The position numbers and the translations under genes are program-made. DNA of 64,000 bases from Anoxynatronum sibiricum (GTDB taxonomy: Bacteria; Bacillota; Clostridia; Peptostreptococcales; Tindalliaceae): the NCBI RefSeq assembly GCF_039414295.1, contig NZ_JBCITM010000006.1, positions 62,001 to 126,000 of the forward strand, written 5' to 3'. Positions within the stretch are counted from its first letter, which is position 1; every line of letters begins with the position of its first letter. The notes beneath the pieces were generated by a model that was given only the letters and a program-made list of their open reading frames with translations, was not told the origin of the DNA and ran no database searches. This document shows, one piece after another, positions 52,142-61,184 of this stretch.

Positions 52142-54229
52142 TCATGGCTCCTGTTTCATTTGCTGGATAAAAAGATCCACAAGATTGGGATCGAACTGGG
52201 TGCCGGCGCACAATTTCAACTCTTCCAATGCTTCTTCTTTGGTTTTGATTTTTTTGTAGGGTCTTTCGTTGGTCATCACGTCATAGGCATCAACAATGGC
52301 AATAATACGAGCTAACAGAGGAATTTTTTCCCCTTTTAATTGATGCGGATATCCCTTACCATCCCACCGCTCATGATGAGAGAGTATCCCTTCCGCGATC
52401 TGTGCCAGCTTAGGTGATGTATTGGCAATTCGAAACCCCAAATCCGGGTGTCGCTTAATCCGTTCCCATTCTTCTTCTGTTAAGGGACCTGGTTTTTGAA
52501 GAATTTCTTCTGGTATAGCTACCTTCCCCAAATCATGTAAATCAGCCAAAGAGACCAAAGCATTCAAGTCTCTTTCTCCCAAACCAAACGCTTTCCCCAG
52601 GTTTACTGCCATTGTTTCCAAACGGTGGCAATGCTCAGATGTTTCAGAAGTGGTTTCCCGAAGCATGGTCTTCAGAGAGCCTAAAATGCTGGCATTGGCA
52701 CTCTCACTCTCATACATTTTGTTTTCATACATGTTGTCTTCCGCTTTTTTAAACACCGACTGAACACTTTGGCTCGCCACTTTTTTCGTGGCAAACCCCA
52801 GAGCCAAAGAGGGCTTAATCGGCTCATCCTTTGCCTGGCGACAAGCAGTTTTGATGTTTGCACCTATTTTTTCAGCCGTCTCTTCAGTAGCATCTGGCAT
52901 CACAACAACAAATTCATCTCCCCCTATGCGTGCCACCAGATCTTCAGGGCGGACACTGGCTTTCAGAATACCTGCCACCCGTACCAGCAGGCGGTCTCCT
53001 TCTTCATGCCCCAGTGTATCATTGGTGATTTTAAGTCCATTTAAATCGGCCAGCAAAATGGAGAAAGGCAACTTTCCTTCCTGTTCAAAACCGTCGAGCA
53101 CTTCGCTGTAATAGGCACGATTATAGAGTCCTGTCAGAGAATCATGATAAGATTTGAATTTAATTTCTTCCTCTGAACGTGTGCGAATTTTAATTTCTTC
53201 ACGAAGTCTGATCTCTGTCTTCTCCAACTGCTGGTTTTGAACCATGAGCTGGACTCGGGATTCTTCCAGAGCCTGGGTTTTTTCTTTCACCACCTTTGTC
53301 AGAGTACGGTTCCAAATGGTGATTAAAATGATGGCACCACTTAAGAGAATCAGTATCGCCACAGCACTCATCCAAAAATAGGGATTCTCAAGCACACTCG
53401 TGCGATCAAAAGGAACCCACTTCATTCGAATCGTCTGTTTTTCACCATCACTGATTTGAGCCAGTCCTTTATTGAGAATATCATTCAGCATTGGCCAGTC
53501 GTTTCGGGTGGCAATGGATAAATGAGACTCGTAGGGAGTCTCTGTGTTCACCACCAGATTGGTGATTTTGTCATGGTCAATGCTGGCAGCTGCACTCATC
53601 ACTTCAATAATCATGACATCCGCTTCTCCGAAAGACACTTTTCGAAGACCGTCACTGGCAGTGCCAACCGTCTGATATTCAAGTCTGGGGTAATTATCGT
53701 CGAGGTATTCAACGATGGAATAACCCTCCACCACCAACACGCTCATGCTGGAGTTGGCCAGTTTTTCAAAACTGAGTTTTTCCGAGTAGTTTTCCCGCGT
53801 CACAATTACATTGGGATTAAAGATATAAGGCACTGTAAACTCAAAATATTCACTACGAGCGGGGGTTTTCGTTGCTGCCGTAATCCCTGCAATCTCGCGA
53901 TTCATGGCCTTTTCCATTAAATCAGTCCACTGGTCGAACTCCACCATTTCAAAGGCGAACTCCAGCTTTTCTTCCAGCAGTTTAAAGTAATCGGCAGAAA
54001 TACCCACATACTCTCCATTGATGAGAAACTCCACAGGTGGATAGTCTGTTGTGTACCCGATTTTAATTTGACCGGCATGTTCATCCAGCCATTGTCGTTC
54101 TTCCTCTGTCAGGAAAATTGCCGCCTCCTGGGACTGTTGGCAGCCACTGAGAAATATATGTAAAAGAATCACAAACAGTAAAGCCCATAACCAGTTTCGC
54201 CCATGGAATAAACGCTGTTTTCTTTTCAT
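52142..54229 (-). CDS. Membrane GGDEF/HD-GYP enzyme with periplasmic solute-binding sensor
   Basis: A 695-residue protein. It has a signal/anchor with a lipobox-like FLSGC, then an extracellular SBP_bac_3-type sensor (~40-275; IKIGYTTDYPPVEF), a transmembrane helix (~287-306) and a coiled linker. The GGDEF domain follows (~360-515), with intact GGDEF at 436-440 and an RxxD inhibitory site (RPED) five residues before it. An HD-GYP domain (~525-690; HDLGKVAIP, HHERWDGKGYP) ends the protein. It should both make and degrade cyclic di-GMP in response to an amino-acid-like ligand; net activity is unknown. An ATG 15 bases upstream (54244) is an alternative start. It could feed the riboswitch at 37955. 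Confidence 0.92.
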   Translation of the reverse strand: MKRKQRLFHGRNWLWALLFVILLHIFLSGCQQSQEAAIFLTEEERQWLDEHAGQIKIGYTTDYPPVEFLINGEYVGISADYFKLLEEKLEFAFEMVEFDQWTDLMEKAMNREIAGITAATKTPARSEYFEFTVPYIFNPNVIVTRENYSEKLSFEKLANSSMSVLVVEGYSIVEYLDDNYPRLEYQTVGTASDGLRKVSFGEADVMIIEVMSAAASIDHDKITNLVVNTETPYESHLSIATRNDWPMLNDILNKGLAQISDGEKQTIRMKWVPFDRTSVLENPYFWMSAVAILILLSGAIILITIWNRTLTKVVKEKTQALEESRVQLMVQNQQLEKTEIRLREEIKIRTRSEEEIKFKSYHDSLTGLYNRAYYSEVLDGFEQEGKLPFSILLADLNGLKITNDTLGHEEGDRLLVRVAGILKASVRPEDLVARIGGDEFVVVMPDATEETAEKIGANIKTACRQAKDEPIKPSLALGFATKKVASQSVQSVFKKAEDNMYENKMYESESANASILGSLKTMLRETTSETSEHCHRLETMAVNLGKAFGLGERDLNALVSLADLHDLGKVAIPEEILQKPGPLTEEEWERIKRHPDLGFRIANTSPKLAQIAEGILSHHERWDGKGYPHQLKGEKIPLLARIIAIVDAYDVMTNERPYKKIKTKEEALEELKLCAGTQFDPNLVDLFIQQMKQEP

Positions 54230-54321
54230 TTTACCCCCCAACATCTCTCCTCTACATTTAAAGAGAGAGACGATTCCCGATCAACCTGTCGACGACAGAT
54301 ACGATTGACAATATCCACTGG

Positions 54322-54518
54322 TCATTTCTTGATCTCTTTTACCCTGCAAACGATTCGACTCTCAAGCATCACTTTGATCCCGCGAGGGTGAACAGATGTG
54401 TTCGCCAGTATTTTTTGACAACTCCTTCTGTTGCATTTCCGCTGCGTTGGTCTTGTTTTTGAACAACACATACAGACATGCCCAGTTCTATCTCATTTCG
54501 CTTTGTCACTACCGCCAT
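54322..54518 (-). pseudogene. Frameshifted YwbE-family (DUF2196) copy
   Basis: The minus strand starts MAVVTKRNEIELGMSV, then VVQKQDQRSGNATEGVVKK, closely matching the intact YwbE gene at 56720-56923. At the codons after VVKK the intact copy has seven A and this copy six, shifting the frame to an early stop. Adding one A restores ILANTSVHPRGIKVMLESRIVCRVKEIKK and the natural stop. The loss is in a homopolymer, so a sequencing error is possible, but two nearby substitutions (Gly to Arg, Gly to Cys) also suggest relaxed selection. Confidence 0.8.
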
Positions 54519-54616
54519 TTTTCATAATCCTTTCAAAAATCGTCTTATCAACGCTTCAGTTCCTCGATATGCCTCGCTGCAGAAACTTCGATGGCTTATT
54601 TGCTGCTTTCATTAAC

Positions 54617-56416
54617 CTACTGAAACACCACATCCCGCAGGGCCGGCCACACATCATCGGTGGCAAAAGTCCGCTGCCAGCAGGCAATACCTGCAAGGTT
54701 CAGCTCATGCATCAGGCCTGCTCGAAGAGAAAGGGTTTCGACATTTTCAATCCAGATTTTCACCAGATCTTCCCCGTCAATAAAAGCAGCATAATAGAGC
54801 TGTGACTCTTCGTCCCAGATGGGAGACAGCTCATTATTGGCAATAAAATTGGCCTGGGCCTGCATTCCAATGGCCGAAGATCGGTTGGTCATTCGATTGG
54901 CCCGTTCGGTGGAGGGCCGCTCCCGCCACACCCGGGTGTACAGGGGCAGCCCCATAACCAGTTTCTGGGAGTCCACCACTTGGGTCAGTGCTGTCATGCC
55001 TCGTTCCACCCAGGGATAGGATGCCACGGGTCCGCTGATGGGGCTGGATGCCCAGTGTTCGTCATAGGTCATGATCACCAGGTAATCAACAATTCGGCCC
55101 AGATATTCGTGGTCGTAGCATTTTGACCAGTTGTCACTGCCGCCCATGATGGTGACGTCCATGGACAGGATCAGCCCGTGCTGTTTCATGGACCAGGCCA
55201 GCTCATTGATAAAATGGGTGAGCCGGTCACGGTCCGCCATATAGACATTTTCAAAGTCAACGTTAATTCCCTCATACCCATGGGTCAGGGCTTCCTGAAT
55301 CATCCGGTCAATGAACCGCTCCCGGGCGTCTGCCTTTTGCAAAAATGCGTGGGTGCGGTCAATGTTAAACTCGTTTGAAACCAGCGCCCAGATCTGAAAG
55401 CCATTTTCACGTGCCCAGCGAATGTAGGCTTCCGACACCTTTGACGAGATGTTACCTGCATCGTCTGTCAGTTCGTACCAGGTGGGGGATACCACGTTAA
55501 CCCCGGGCATGTCAGGCAAGGTATCCACATTGGGATTTCGGCCATACACCGCCTCCCATACCAACATCACCGGCTCGTCCAGGGGCGGTTGCCATTCAGG
55601 GAGTGTGGCCGCCTGAATGGTCTGCATGGATGCCAGCCGGCTCTCCGTCTCCCGAATCACGCCAATGGTTCCCTGTTCTGTCACCACGGTGATCTGCTCC
55701 TCTCCGGACACATAGACCACCGCCACCCCCCCTGCTGACTCCTCCAGAATCCGGGTGGGTTCACGAACAGCCCGCCACTGAATGTACGTCTCCAGCGACA
55801 GGATTCTATCCCGGTAAGCATCCATTTGTCCGGCATCTTCAAAAATCAGCTGGCCGGATTCCAGCTCCAATTGCTGGTAGGGCAGATAATCATTGGAAAA
55901 GATCACATGGCCGCTGGTGGTTCCCATCTGTAGCCGAATGCCCAGAGTGTCACCCATGTCCAGATCAACCAGGTCTTCGTAGGGGAGAAAAGTGTCTTCC
56001 TGCAGATGAACAGGTATCACTTGGCGGCTTACCGGCGCACCATCAACGGTGACTTCCCCGGTATCGGAGATGGTGATAAAATGATTTGGGCCCACCAGAT
56101 TCGTCTGCCCCATGGCGGCATCATAATGGTGAGTGTACAGGGAATCCCGCAGCCAGAAGGCGTTAAAATGGGTTTTGCCGGTTTCTCTGTTGATTTGCAG
56201 CACTTCTTCGGTATAGGGCTCAACATGCACACCCGCCTCCTTCAGGTACACCACTTGGGGAGCTATCTCATGGGTTTCATAGGATCCCATCAACGGCAGT
56301 TGCTGTACCCATCTGCGAATCCGCAGGTTCAGTTCGATATTAATGCTCAGTACTGCCGTGACCACCAGTGCCAGGGCCAGTAAAATTGTCAAAATGACTC
56401 GCAATGTCTTTTTCAT
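54617..56416 (-). CDS. Exported/anchored glycoside hydrolase family 18-like protein
   Basis: A 599-residue protein with an N-terminal signal/anchor helix (~7-25). A ~250-residue beta-rich region resembling a copper-amine-oxidase-N/SH3-type wall region (THFNAFWLRDSLYT, TVDGAPVSRQVIPVHLQEDTFLPYEDL) precedes a GH18 TIM barrel (~280-590). The catalytic motif YEGINVDFE (381-389) keeps the acid Glu389 and Asp387 but has Asn385 where many chitinases have Asp, as in spore-cortex-lytic GH18 enzymes (YaaH/YdhD-like). Likely target: peptidoglycan or a chitin-like glycan outside the cell. Confidence 0.88.
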   Translation of the reverse strand: MKKTLRVILTILLALALVVTAVLSINIELNLRIRRWVQQLPLMGSYETHEIAPQVVYLKEAGVHVEPYTEEVLQINRETGKTHFNAFWLRDSLYTHHYDAAMGQTNLVGPNHFITISDTGEVTVDGAPVSRQVIPVHLQEDTFLPYEDLVDLDMGDTLGIRLQMGTTSGHVIFSNDYLPYQQLELESGQLIFEDAGQMDAYRDRILSLETYIQWRAVREPTRILEESAGGVAVVYVSGEEQITVVTEQGTIGVIRETESRLASMQTIQAATLPEWQPPLDEPVMLVWEAVYGRNPNVDTLPDMPGVNVVSPTWYELTDDAGNISSKVSEAYIRWARENGFQIWALVSNEFNIDRTHAFLQKADARERFIDRMIQEALTHGYEGINVDFENVYMADRDRLTHFINELAWSMKQHGLILSMDVTIMGGSDNWSKCYDHEYLGRIVDYLVIMTYDEHWASSPISGPVASYPWVERGMTALTQVVDSQKLVMGLPLYTRVWRERPSTERANRMTNRSSAIGMQAQANFIANNELSPIWDEESQLYYAAFIDGEDLVKIWIENVETLSLRAGLMHELNLAGIACWQRTFATDDVWPALRDVVFQ

Positions 56417-56635
56417 GGTTGATTCCTTCCTTACTCCTATTATGTTAAAAACACCTTAATTCCACAACAACCTTTCCACTATATCAACCTTTGCTGATCC
56501 GGCTGTCATGGCGATTCCCTTCCCAAACCATCCTTTTTTCCCAACGCTTTCTTCTACTGGCCTCCCCTTCCTGCTTTTGTACTTAATAACGAAAAGAGAG
56601 ATAAAAGGTTTCCTTTTGGGGTTCCATTACCTCCG

Positions 56636-56694
56636 ACCCCGGAGTACCCCGGAGTAACAGCGCGACCCCGGAATAACGATTATCCCGGAGTAAC
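56636..56694. repeat. Four spaced copies of a CCCGGAGTAAC motif
   Basis: Within the 303-base gap between the GH18 and YwbE genes, the core (A)(C/T)CCCGGA(G/A)TA(AC) occurs at about 56636, 56646, 56665 and 56682, at 10, 19 and 17 base steps. The block is strikingly GC-rich compared with its AT-rich flanks. It could be a binding-site array or replication-slippage debris; no function is evident. The remainder of the gap shows nothing recognisable. Confidence 0.55.
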
Positions 56695-56719
56695 GGTTAT
56701 CGTCTTTTATTGCCTCCAT

Positions 56720-56923
56720 CTATTTCTTGATCTCTTTTACCCTGCCTACGATTCCGCTCTCAAACATCACCTTGATCCCATGCGGATGAGAAGCTGCATT
56801 CGTTAAGATTTTTTTGACAACCCCTTCTGTTACATTGCCGCTGCGCTGGTCTTGTTTTTGAACAACCCCCACAGTCATTCCAGGCGCTATCTCATTCCGT
56901 TTTGTCCCTGCTGTCATTTTCAT
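56720..56923 (-). CDS. YwbE-family (DUF2196) small protein
   Basis: A 67-residue protein starting MKMTAGTKRNEIAPGM, with GVVQKQDQRSGNVTEGVVKK and ending ESGIVGRVKEIKK, the YwbE/DUF2196 family. The function is unknown; it is predicted to be a small beta-rich fold. The ATG at 56923 follows AAAGGAAC; longer in-frame starts lack a ribosome site. A frameshifted second copy lies at 54322-54518, flanking the GH18 gene on its other side. Confidence 0.9.
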   Translation of the reverse strand: MKMTAGTKRNEIAPGMTVGVVQKQDQRSGNVTEGVVKKILTNAASHPHGIKVMFESGIVGRVKEIKK

Positions 56924-57180
56924 GTTCCTTTCACCTGTTTCTTTCAATTGAACTTCTTCACATATATAGCCCTTACATGGCTCTTTTACATGGCCCTTTG
57001 TATTCACTTAACCACTACGGCCACTACGGTGTTTCTCAATGTGCAGTATCATCATTCGATCTCATTTGCTCCCGCCTGATAATTGTATCATATTGTTTCA
57101 CTGGGATCTTATTCCTGGTGCATAAAAAAGCACCGAACCCAATGTTCTGTACTCCAGTGATAATCTGTGTGCTGTTTGCT

Positions 57181-57633
57181 TCATTTGTTTTCCTCGTTCC
57201 ACCGGTATTTTCTGTTGCTGTGCAGGGTATCCATCTGGCATTCCAGGCACAGGCCATTGTGACAGCAAACAACCCCGCCGCATTCTCTGCACTGCCACTT
57301 TTCAGCTTCTTTTGCCAAAAATGCCTCCATGCCGTGCTGGCGAATGAACTCCAGGTTTTCCACCATGCTCATATGGTATTTTTTCCGATAGCGGCTATCC
57401 AGCGCCTTCAGTCTCTTGCACGGGAAATCATTGCATTCAAAGCAGAACCGGTCTTTTCCTTTCTCCAGCCGTTCACAGTGATGACCCATGTGAGTGCAGT
57501 GTTCCCCCCGCGGGATACAACCAGGGCAGTATTTTCGGTGAAATCCCTGCTTGTTGATATCATGCTGCATAAAAAGATAGTGGACACACAGGCCACAGTT
57601 CATACCGCAGGGAGCAACGAGGCTTTCTTCCAT
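57181..57633 (-). CDS. DUF3795 cysteine-rich protein
   Basis: A 150-residue soluble protein starting MEESLVAPCGMNCGLC. It contains about 16 cysteines in clustered pairs (CGMNCGLC, YCPGC, FCFECNDFPCKRL, CRECGGVVCCHNGLCLEC), as in DUF3795 proteins with two putative metal (zinc or Fe-S) sites. It is longer at the C-terminus than simple DUF3795 members, with an added zinc-ribbon-like cluster. AAGGTGAGAAGG lies before the ATG at 57633. Function unknown. Confidence 0.88.
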   Translation of the reverse strand: MEESLVAPCGMNCGLCVHYLFMQHDINKQGFHRKYCPGCIPRGEHCTHMGHHCERLEKGKDRFCFECNDFPCKRLKALDSRYRKKYHMSMVENLEFIRQHGMEAFLAKEAEKWQCRECGGVVCCHNGLCLECQMDTLHSNRKYRWNEENK

Positions 57634-57814
57634 CCTTCTCACCTTCTTCTCATCATGCAACTGGCCCTCAGGCCAGTTGTGTGGAATGGCATCGCCATTT
57701 TTCATTCGCTCATTCGTTCATCTACTTACCCTGAAATCTAAGGGTGTAACAGAGGAAGAATATGATAGAATCGATGGTGTCTGTAGCTCTGAACAGAAAT
57801 TGCACAGGAAAGGG

Positions 57815-58413
57815 ATGATCTGCTTGCGAACTGTCATTAACCAGGGAACACTGATTGATCCGGGTAATGGGATTCATCAACCCTGTCACCTGGCGATTGA
57901 AAAGGGAAAAGTCGCGGCTATTGCGGGGTTGGCGCCGATGATCCGGCTCAGTATCTGGATGCGGTAAATCAACAGGGACTTCCGGTTAACCTGGGATTGC
58001 TGGCACCCCATGAAACCCTTCGAACTCAGGCAGGGGCTACCGATCGGTACAGCGCTGCCAGTGACGGCCTGCTGAATCATGGCCAGGGACACCCCAGGGC
58101 AGCAGGCACTTTTCCAAGAATGCTGGGCCGATTTGTCCGGGAACGCCGCCTGTTGAGCCTGAATCAGGCCATCGCCAAAATGACGGTGCAGCCAGCCCGA
58201 ATGGCGGGCATTCCAAAAGGAACCCTGGAGCCAGGTGCCGATGCAGACATCACCATTTTTGATCCTCAAACCATTATTGACCGGGCCACCTTTCGGGACC
58301 CGCTGGTTGCACCACTGGGCATTGAGCAGGTTCTTATCAATGGAGAACCGGTATTGGTAAGGGAAAAGCTGCTGTACAGCAATAGAGGAAAAGCCCTTCG
58401 GCCGGAAAGGTAG
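57815..58413 (+). pseudogene. D-aminoacylase (N-acyl-D-amino-acid deacylase) pseudogene
   Basis: The start at 57815 (AGGAAAGGG upstream) gives a normal amidohydrolase N-terminus (INQGTLIDPGNGIHQPCHLAIEKGKVAAIAG). The frame then breaks near 57927. The next frame reads PAQYLDAVNQQGLPVNLGLLAPHETLRTQAGA, jumps to AASDGLLNHGQGHPRAAGTFPRMLGRF and runs to a normal C-terminus (ADADITIFDP). Compared with ~500-residue family members, most of the middle, including much of the metal centre, is deleted. At least two internal deletions and one frameshift are implied. It directly precedes a serine hydrolase gene and was probably its operon partner. Confidence 0.82.
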
Positions 58414-58477
58414 AATTATATAGGTAGCGCTTTAGCCGGAAAAGCAAAAAATTGAAGTGAAAATCAGGAGGCATTCC

Positions 58478-59254
58478 ATGAACCAAATCATTCATCCCCT
58501 CACTAAAAACCTGGCGGGAACCATCGGCTGGTACTACCGGCACCTGGGGACCGGCGAAACCCATGAACACCAGGCCCGTCAACCCTATCTGGCTGCCAGT
58601 GTCATCAAGCTTTCCATCCTGCTGGCAGTTTTTCAGGCAATGGAAGAAGGCCGGTGCCACCGTGATGACCGGCTGGTGCTGCAAGAAGCGGATAAACTCC
58701 CCAGCTGCGGTGCCCTGACTGATCTGCACCCGGGGCTGGAAATCACCCTGCAGGATTGTTACCGGCTGATGATCACCCTCAGTGACAACACCGCCACCAA
58801 TCTGTTGATTCAACGGGTGGGAATGGATTGGGTCAATGAAGTGATTCAGTCTGCAGGATTATCCCATACCCAGCTCAACCGGCTTCTTTTTGACAGTGAA
58901 GCCCAGCAGCAGGGGCGGGAAAATACCTTTAGCCCTGCGGATGCAGGCAAGCTGCTGGAGATGATTCACCGACGAACCTTTGTTTCTGAAGCCTGGAGCC
59001 TGGAAGCAGAAGCCATTCTGAAACGGCAACAGTTGAAAAACAAGCTGCGCGCTCTGATTCCCCGGCAAATTCCCATTGGTCATAAGACCGGAGAAGACAC
59101 AGACATCACCCATGATGTGGGCATCATCTACACCCGCCAGCCTTTCATTCTCTGTCTGGCCGCCAACGGAACAGATGTCATTCAGACCGAAGAAGTCTTT
59201 CGGCAGGTTGCCCTGCGCTGCTACCAGTACACCGAGCTAAGCTGTACTTGTTAA
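58478..59254 (+). CDS. Class A beta-lactamase-fold serine hydrolase without Glu166
   Basis: A 258-residue protein with motifs SVIK (Ser41-Lys44), SDN (102-104) and KTG (203-205) of the class A fold. The omega-loop ExxLN motif reads HTQLN, with His130 where deacylating Glu166 is expected, so true beta-lactamase turnover is doubtful. No signal peptide is present, pointing to an intracellular esterase or peptidase. ATG 58478 with AGGAGG eight bases upstream. It follows a D-aminoacylase pseudogene by 64 bases; both relate to D-amino-acid or peptidoglycan chemistry. Its TAA overlaps the convergent nudC stop. Confidence 0.88.
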   Translation: MNQIIHPLTKNLAGTIGWYYRHLGTGETHEHQARQPYLAASVIKLSILLAVFQAMEEGRCHRDDRLVLQEADKLPSCGALTDLHPGLEITLQDCYRLMITLSDNTATNLLIQRVGMDWVNEVIQSAGLSHTQLNRLLFDSEAQQQGRENTFSPADAGKLLEMIHRRTFVSEAWSLEAEAILKRQQLKNKLRALIPRQIPIGHKTGEDTDITHDVGIIYTRQPFILCLAANGTDVIQTEEVFRQVALRCYQYTELSCTC

Positions 59255-60090
59255 GGCATTCGGCGCGTTCTAAAGGCTTCCATCATTTCACCGGTTAAGC
59301 TTATTTTCGATTCATCAGGGGGGACATTGTCGCGGTCCATCCAAACACCCATGGACAATTCGTCCTCGTCGATGATGATTTTGTCGTCTCCGTCAAGTTC
59401 TGCAAAGAAGCCAGCCAAAATGGTATCTGTAAAAGGCCAGGGCTGGCTTTTATAAAACTGAATGTTTTTAACCTTCAGCCCCACTTCTTCCATCACTTCC
59501 CGTTGAACTGTCTCTTCCAGCGACTCTCCAATTTCAACAAATCCGGCAATCAGCGCAAAATTCTTGTACGACCGACCTGCGTATTTGGTGAGCAGTAACC
59601 GGTCACCCTCATAGACCGCCACAATGACGCAGGGAGAAATGACGGGATAGGTTTGAAAACCACAGGATTCGCAAGATAACATTCGTTCAGTTTCAGACGT
59701 TTTCGTTTGATGGCCGCAGCGGCTGCAAAAGTGATGGTTCTGGTACCACCGATTTAGCTGCCATCCTACTGCACCGGCAAATGAGCGCCAATATTTGAGT
59801 TCTGTGCGAAATCTTCCTGTTGTCACGTACGTCCAACCTTTTACAGAATCCAAGTCTTGCTGCTTTACTAAAAAATAGTTGATATCGTCAATGTTGAACA
59901 AAAACTGTGCCTCATCCTTTAAATGAGGGTGCGAATCCTGAAAATCGGCAAAAGCCGGGTACCACAGTTTTTCTTTTTCTTCTTTTACCAGTACCGTTTC
60001 CCCTTTATAGGACAACAATAAATCCCCGGGTTCAGCTTTTTTATTGGTAAATTTGTTGTTAAAAATGCGTGGTTTGATGTCCTGTATCAT
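59251..60090 (-). CDS. nudC: NAD(+) diphosphatase (NudC-type Nudix hydrolase)
   Basis: A 279-residue enzyme with an N-terminal NUDIX-like domain, then a zinc ribbon (HFCSRCGHQT then LSCESCG, ~residues 120-145) and a catalytic Nudix domain. The Nudix box contains GESLEETVQREVMEEVG, and the NudC-specific SQPWPF follows. It hydrolyses NAD(H) to NMN and AMP and may decap NAD-RNA. The C-terminus convergently overlaps the serine hydrolase stop by 4 bases. Confidence 0.92.
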   Translation of the reverse strand: MIQDIKPRIFNNKFTNKKAEPGDLLLSYKGETVLVKEEKEKLWYPAFADFQDSHPHLKDEAQFLFNIDDINYFLVKQQDLDSVKGWTYVTTGRFRTELKYWRSFAGAVGWQLNRWYQNHHFCSRCGHQTKTSETERMLSCESCGFQTYPVISPCVIVAVYEGDRLLLTKYAGRSYKNFALIAGFVEIGESLEETVQREVMEEVGLKVKNIQFYKSQPWPFTDTILAGFFAELDGDDKIIIDEDELSMGVWMDRDNVPPDESKISLTGEMMEAFRTRRMP

Positions 60091-60132
60091 GAAATACCTC
60101 TTTCTCTCGTTGGTGATGACGGGGTCCAGTCG

Positions 60133-60894
60133 CTACATGTCTTTCAAAATCATAGTCACTCCGGATATCTCATTTTCCAGCTGGTTGACTTCAGCCTGCT
60201 GGCTTTGCAGGTAGCTGTCAAACAACCAGGCCGATTCTGGGTATTGATGCTTTAATTCTGCCGCTCTTTTGGCAATATGCCCCTGCTGCTCGTCGTTAAT
60301 GCCTTTGAGTTCATCTTCGTCAACAATTAGATCTTCCAGCAAACCAACACCGGTTTTTTCGAAAATATCCAGCCATTCTGCTCTGGTAAGATAGTCAATG
60401 GATGCGCCCTTTTGACCATAGGCATCATCGATGATCAGGTATCCTTTCGGTTTGATGGTGTTTTTAAGCTTTATGATGGTTTCCTCAGGGGAGCCTAACA
60501 CATCGCCAACCGCTCCAAGAATCACAACATCGTAGCCCTTTTCTGTCAAGACAGCCTCCGTGATATCACCCACAGCAAATTCACATAAGCTTTCTACGCC
60601 ATGTTGCCTGGATTTTTGACTGGCATCGGCAATAAAATCCGGCATGAGATCAATGCCCTTCACACTGCATCCCATCTCCCTGGCTATATATACACTCACG
60701 GCACCTTTGCCGCAGGCCAGGTCCAGCACCTTGATATCCCGTGTGACCTTCATGTGCTTTGACATCAAATGAACGATATCCCTTGGTGATGATCCCAGAT
60801 CCCACAGATCCTGCAATAAATAGGGCAGGTATGGTATCAGTTCTGTGGTTTCTGCTGTCAACGACTTTGCCAGTTTTTCTTCAATCGTAGCCAT
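60133..60894 (-). CDS. Class I SAM-dependent methyltransferase
   Basis: A 253-residue protein. Motif I is KVLDLACGKGAVSVYIA (~residues 57-73), with the acidic motif II (IDLMPDFIADA) and a motif IV-like VVILGAVGDVLG. It is soluble and about average length for the fold. The substrate cannot be read. It lies 42 bases upstream of nudC in the same direction and may share a transcript. Confidence 0.88.
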   Translation of the reverse strand: MATIEEKLAKSLTAETTELIPYLPYLLQDLWDLGSSPRDIVHLMSKHMKVTRDIKVLDLACGKGAVSVYIAREMGCSVKGIDLMPDFIADASQKSRQHGVESLCEFAVGDITEAVLTEKGYDVVILGAVGDVLGSPEETIIKLKNTIKPKGYLIIDDAYGQKGASIDYLTRAEWLDIFEKTGVGLLEDLIVDEDELKGINDEQQGHIAKRAAELKHQYPESAWLFDSYLQSQQAEVNQLENEISGVTMILKDM

Positions 60895-60927
60895 CGATCA
60901 AACCCACTTTCTTTTTCAAGTTATCTA

Positions 60928-61116
60928 CTATGCGCTGGTCATGAAGTTCAAAAATGCCAGCTTTTCCTTTTCGTTTTTAAACATTCCGTACCAGTCCATG
61001 ATTTCTGCTGAAAACCCAATGAACCCATGACCTACGCTGGTATTCAACATGTGCATGGCAAAGGTGATTTCATAATCCGTCATGTTATCAAAAATAAAGA
61101 ATAAGATTTCTTTCAT
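60928..61116 (-). pseudogene. PfpI/DJ-1-like gene remnant with internal deletion
   Basis: A 62-codon open frame starting MKEILFFIFDNMTDYEITFAMHMLN, which looks like the first strand and helix of a DJ-1/PfpI-family protein. It then jumps after ~30 residues to a C-terminal-like helix (IMDWYGMFKNEKEKLAFLNF). The nucleophile-elbow Cys region, about 130 residues, is missing. AAGGAG lies 7 bases before the ATG. It could be expressed as a tiny peptide, but function is doubtful. Family assignment rests on a short stretch. Confidence 0.55.
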
Positions 61117-61184
61117 ATTCATTCTCCTTATCCACTCTCCCTGAACCTCAACCCGCGCTCGTGCCATTGGACACGGATGCACAT

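Noticed and set aside
56902..57741. Rightward 279-codon open frame
   Set aside because: It is antisense to the DUF3795 and YwbE genes, which have clear family motifs and ribosome sites; its Cys/Phe-rich translation looks like a shadow.
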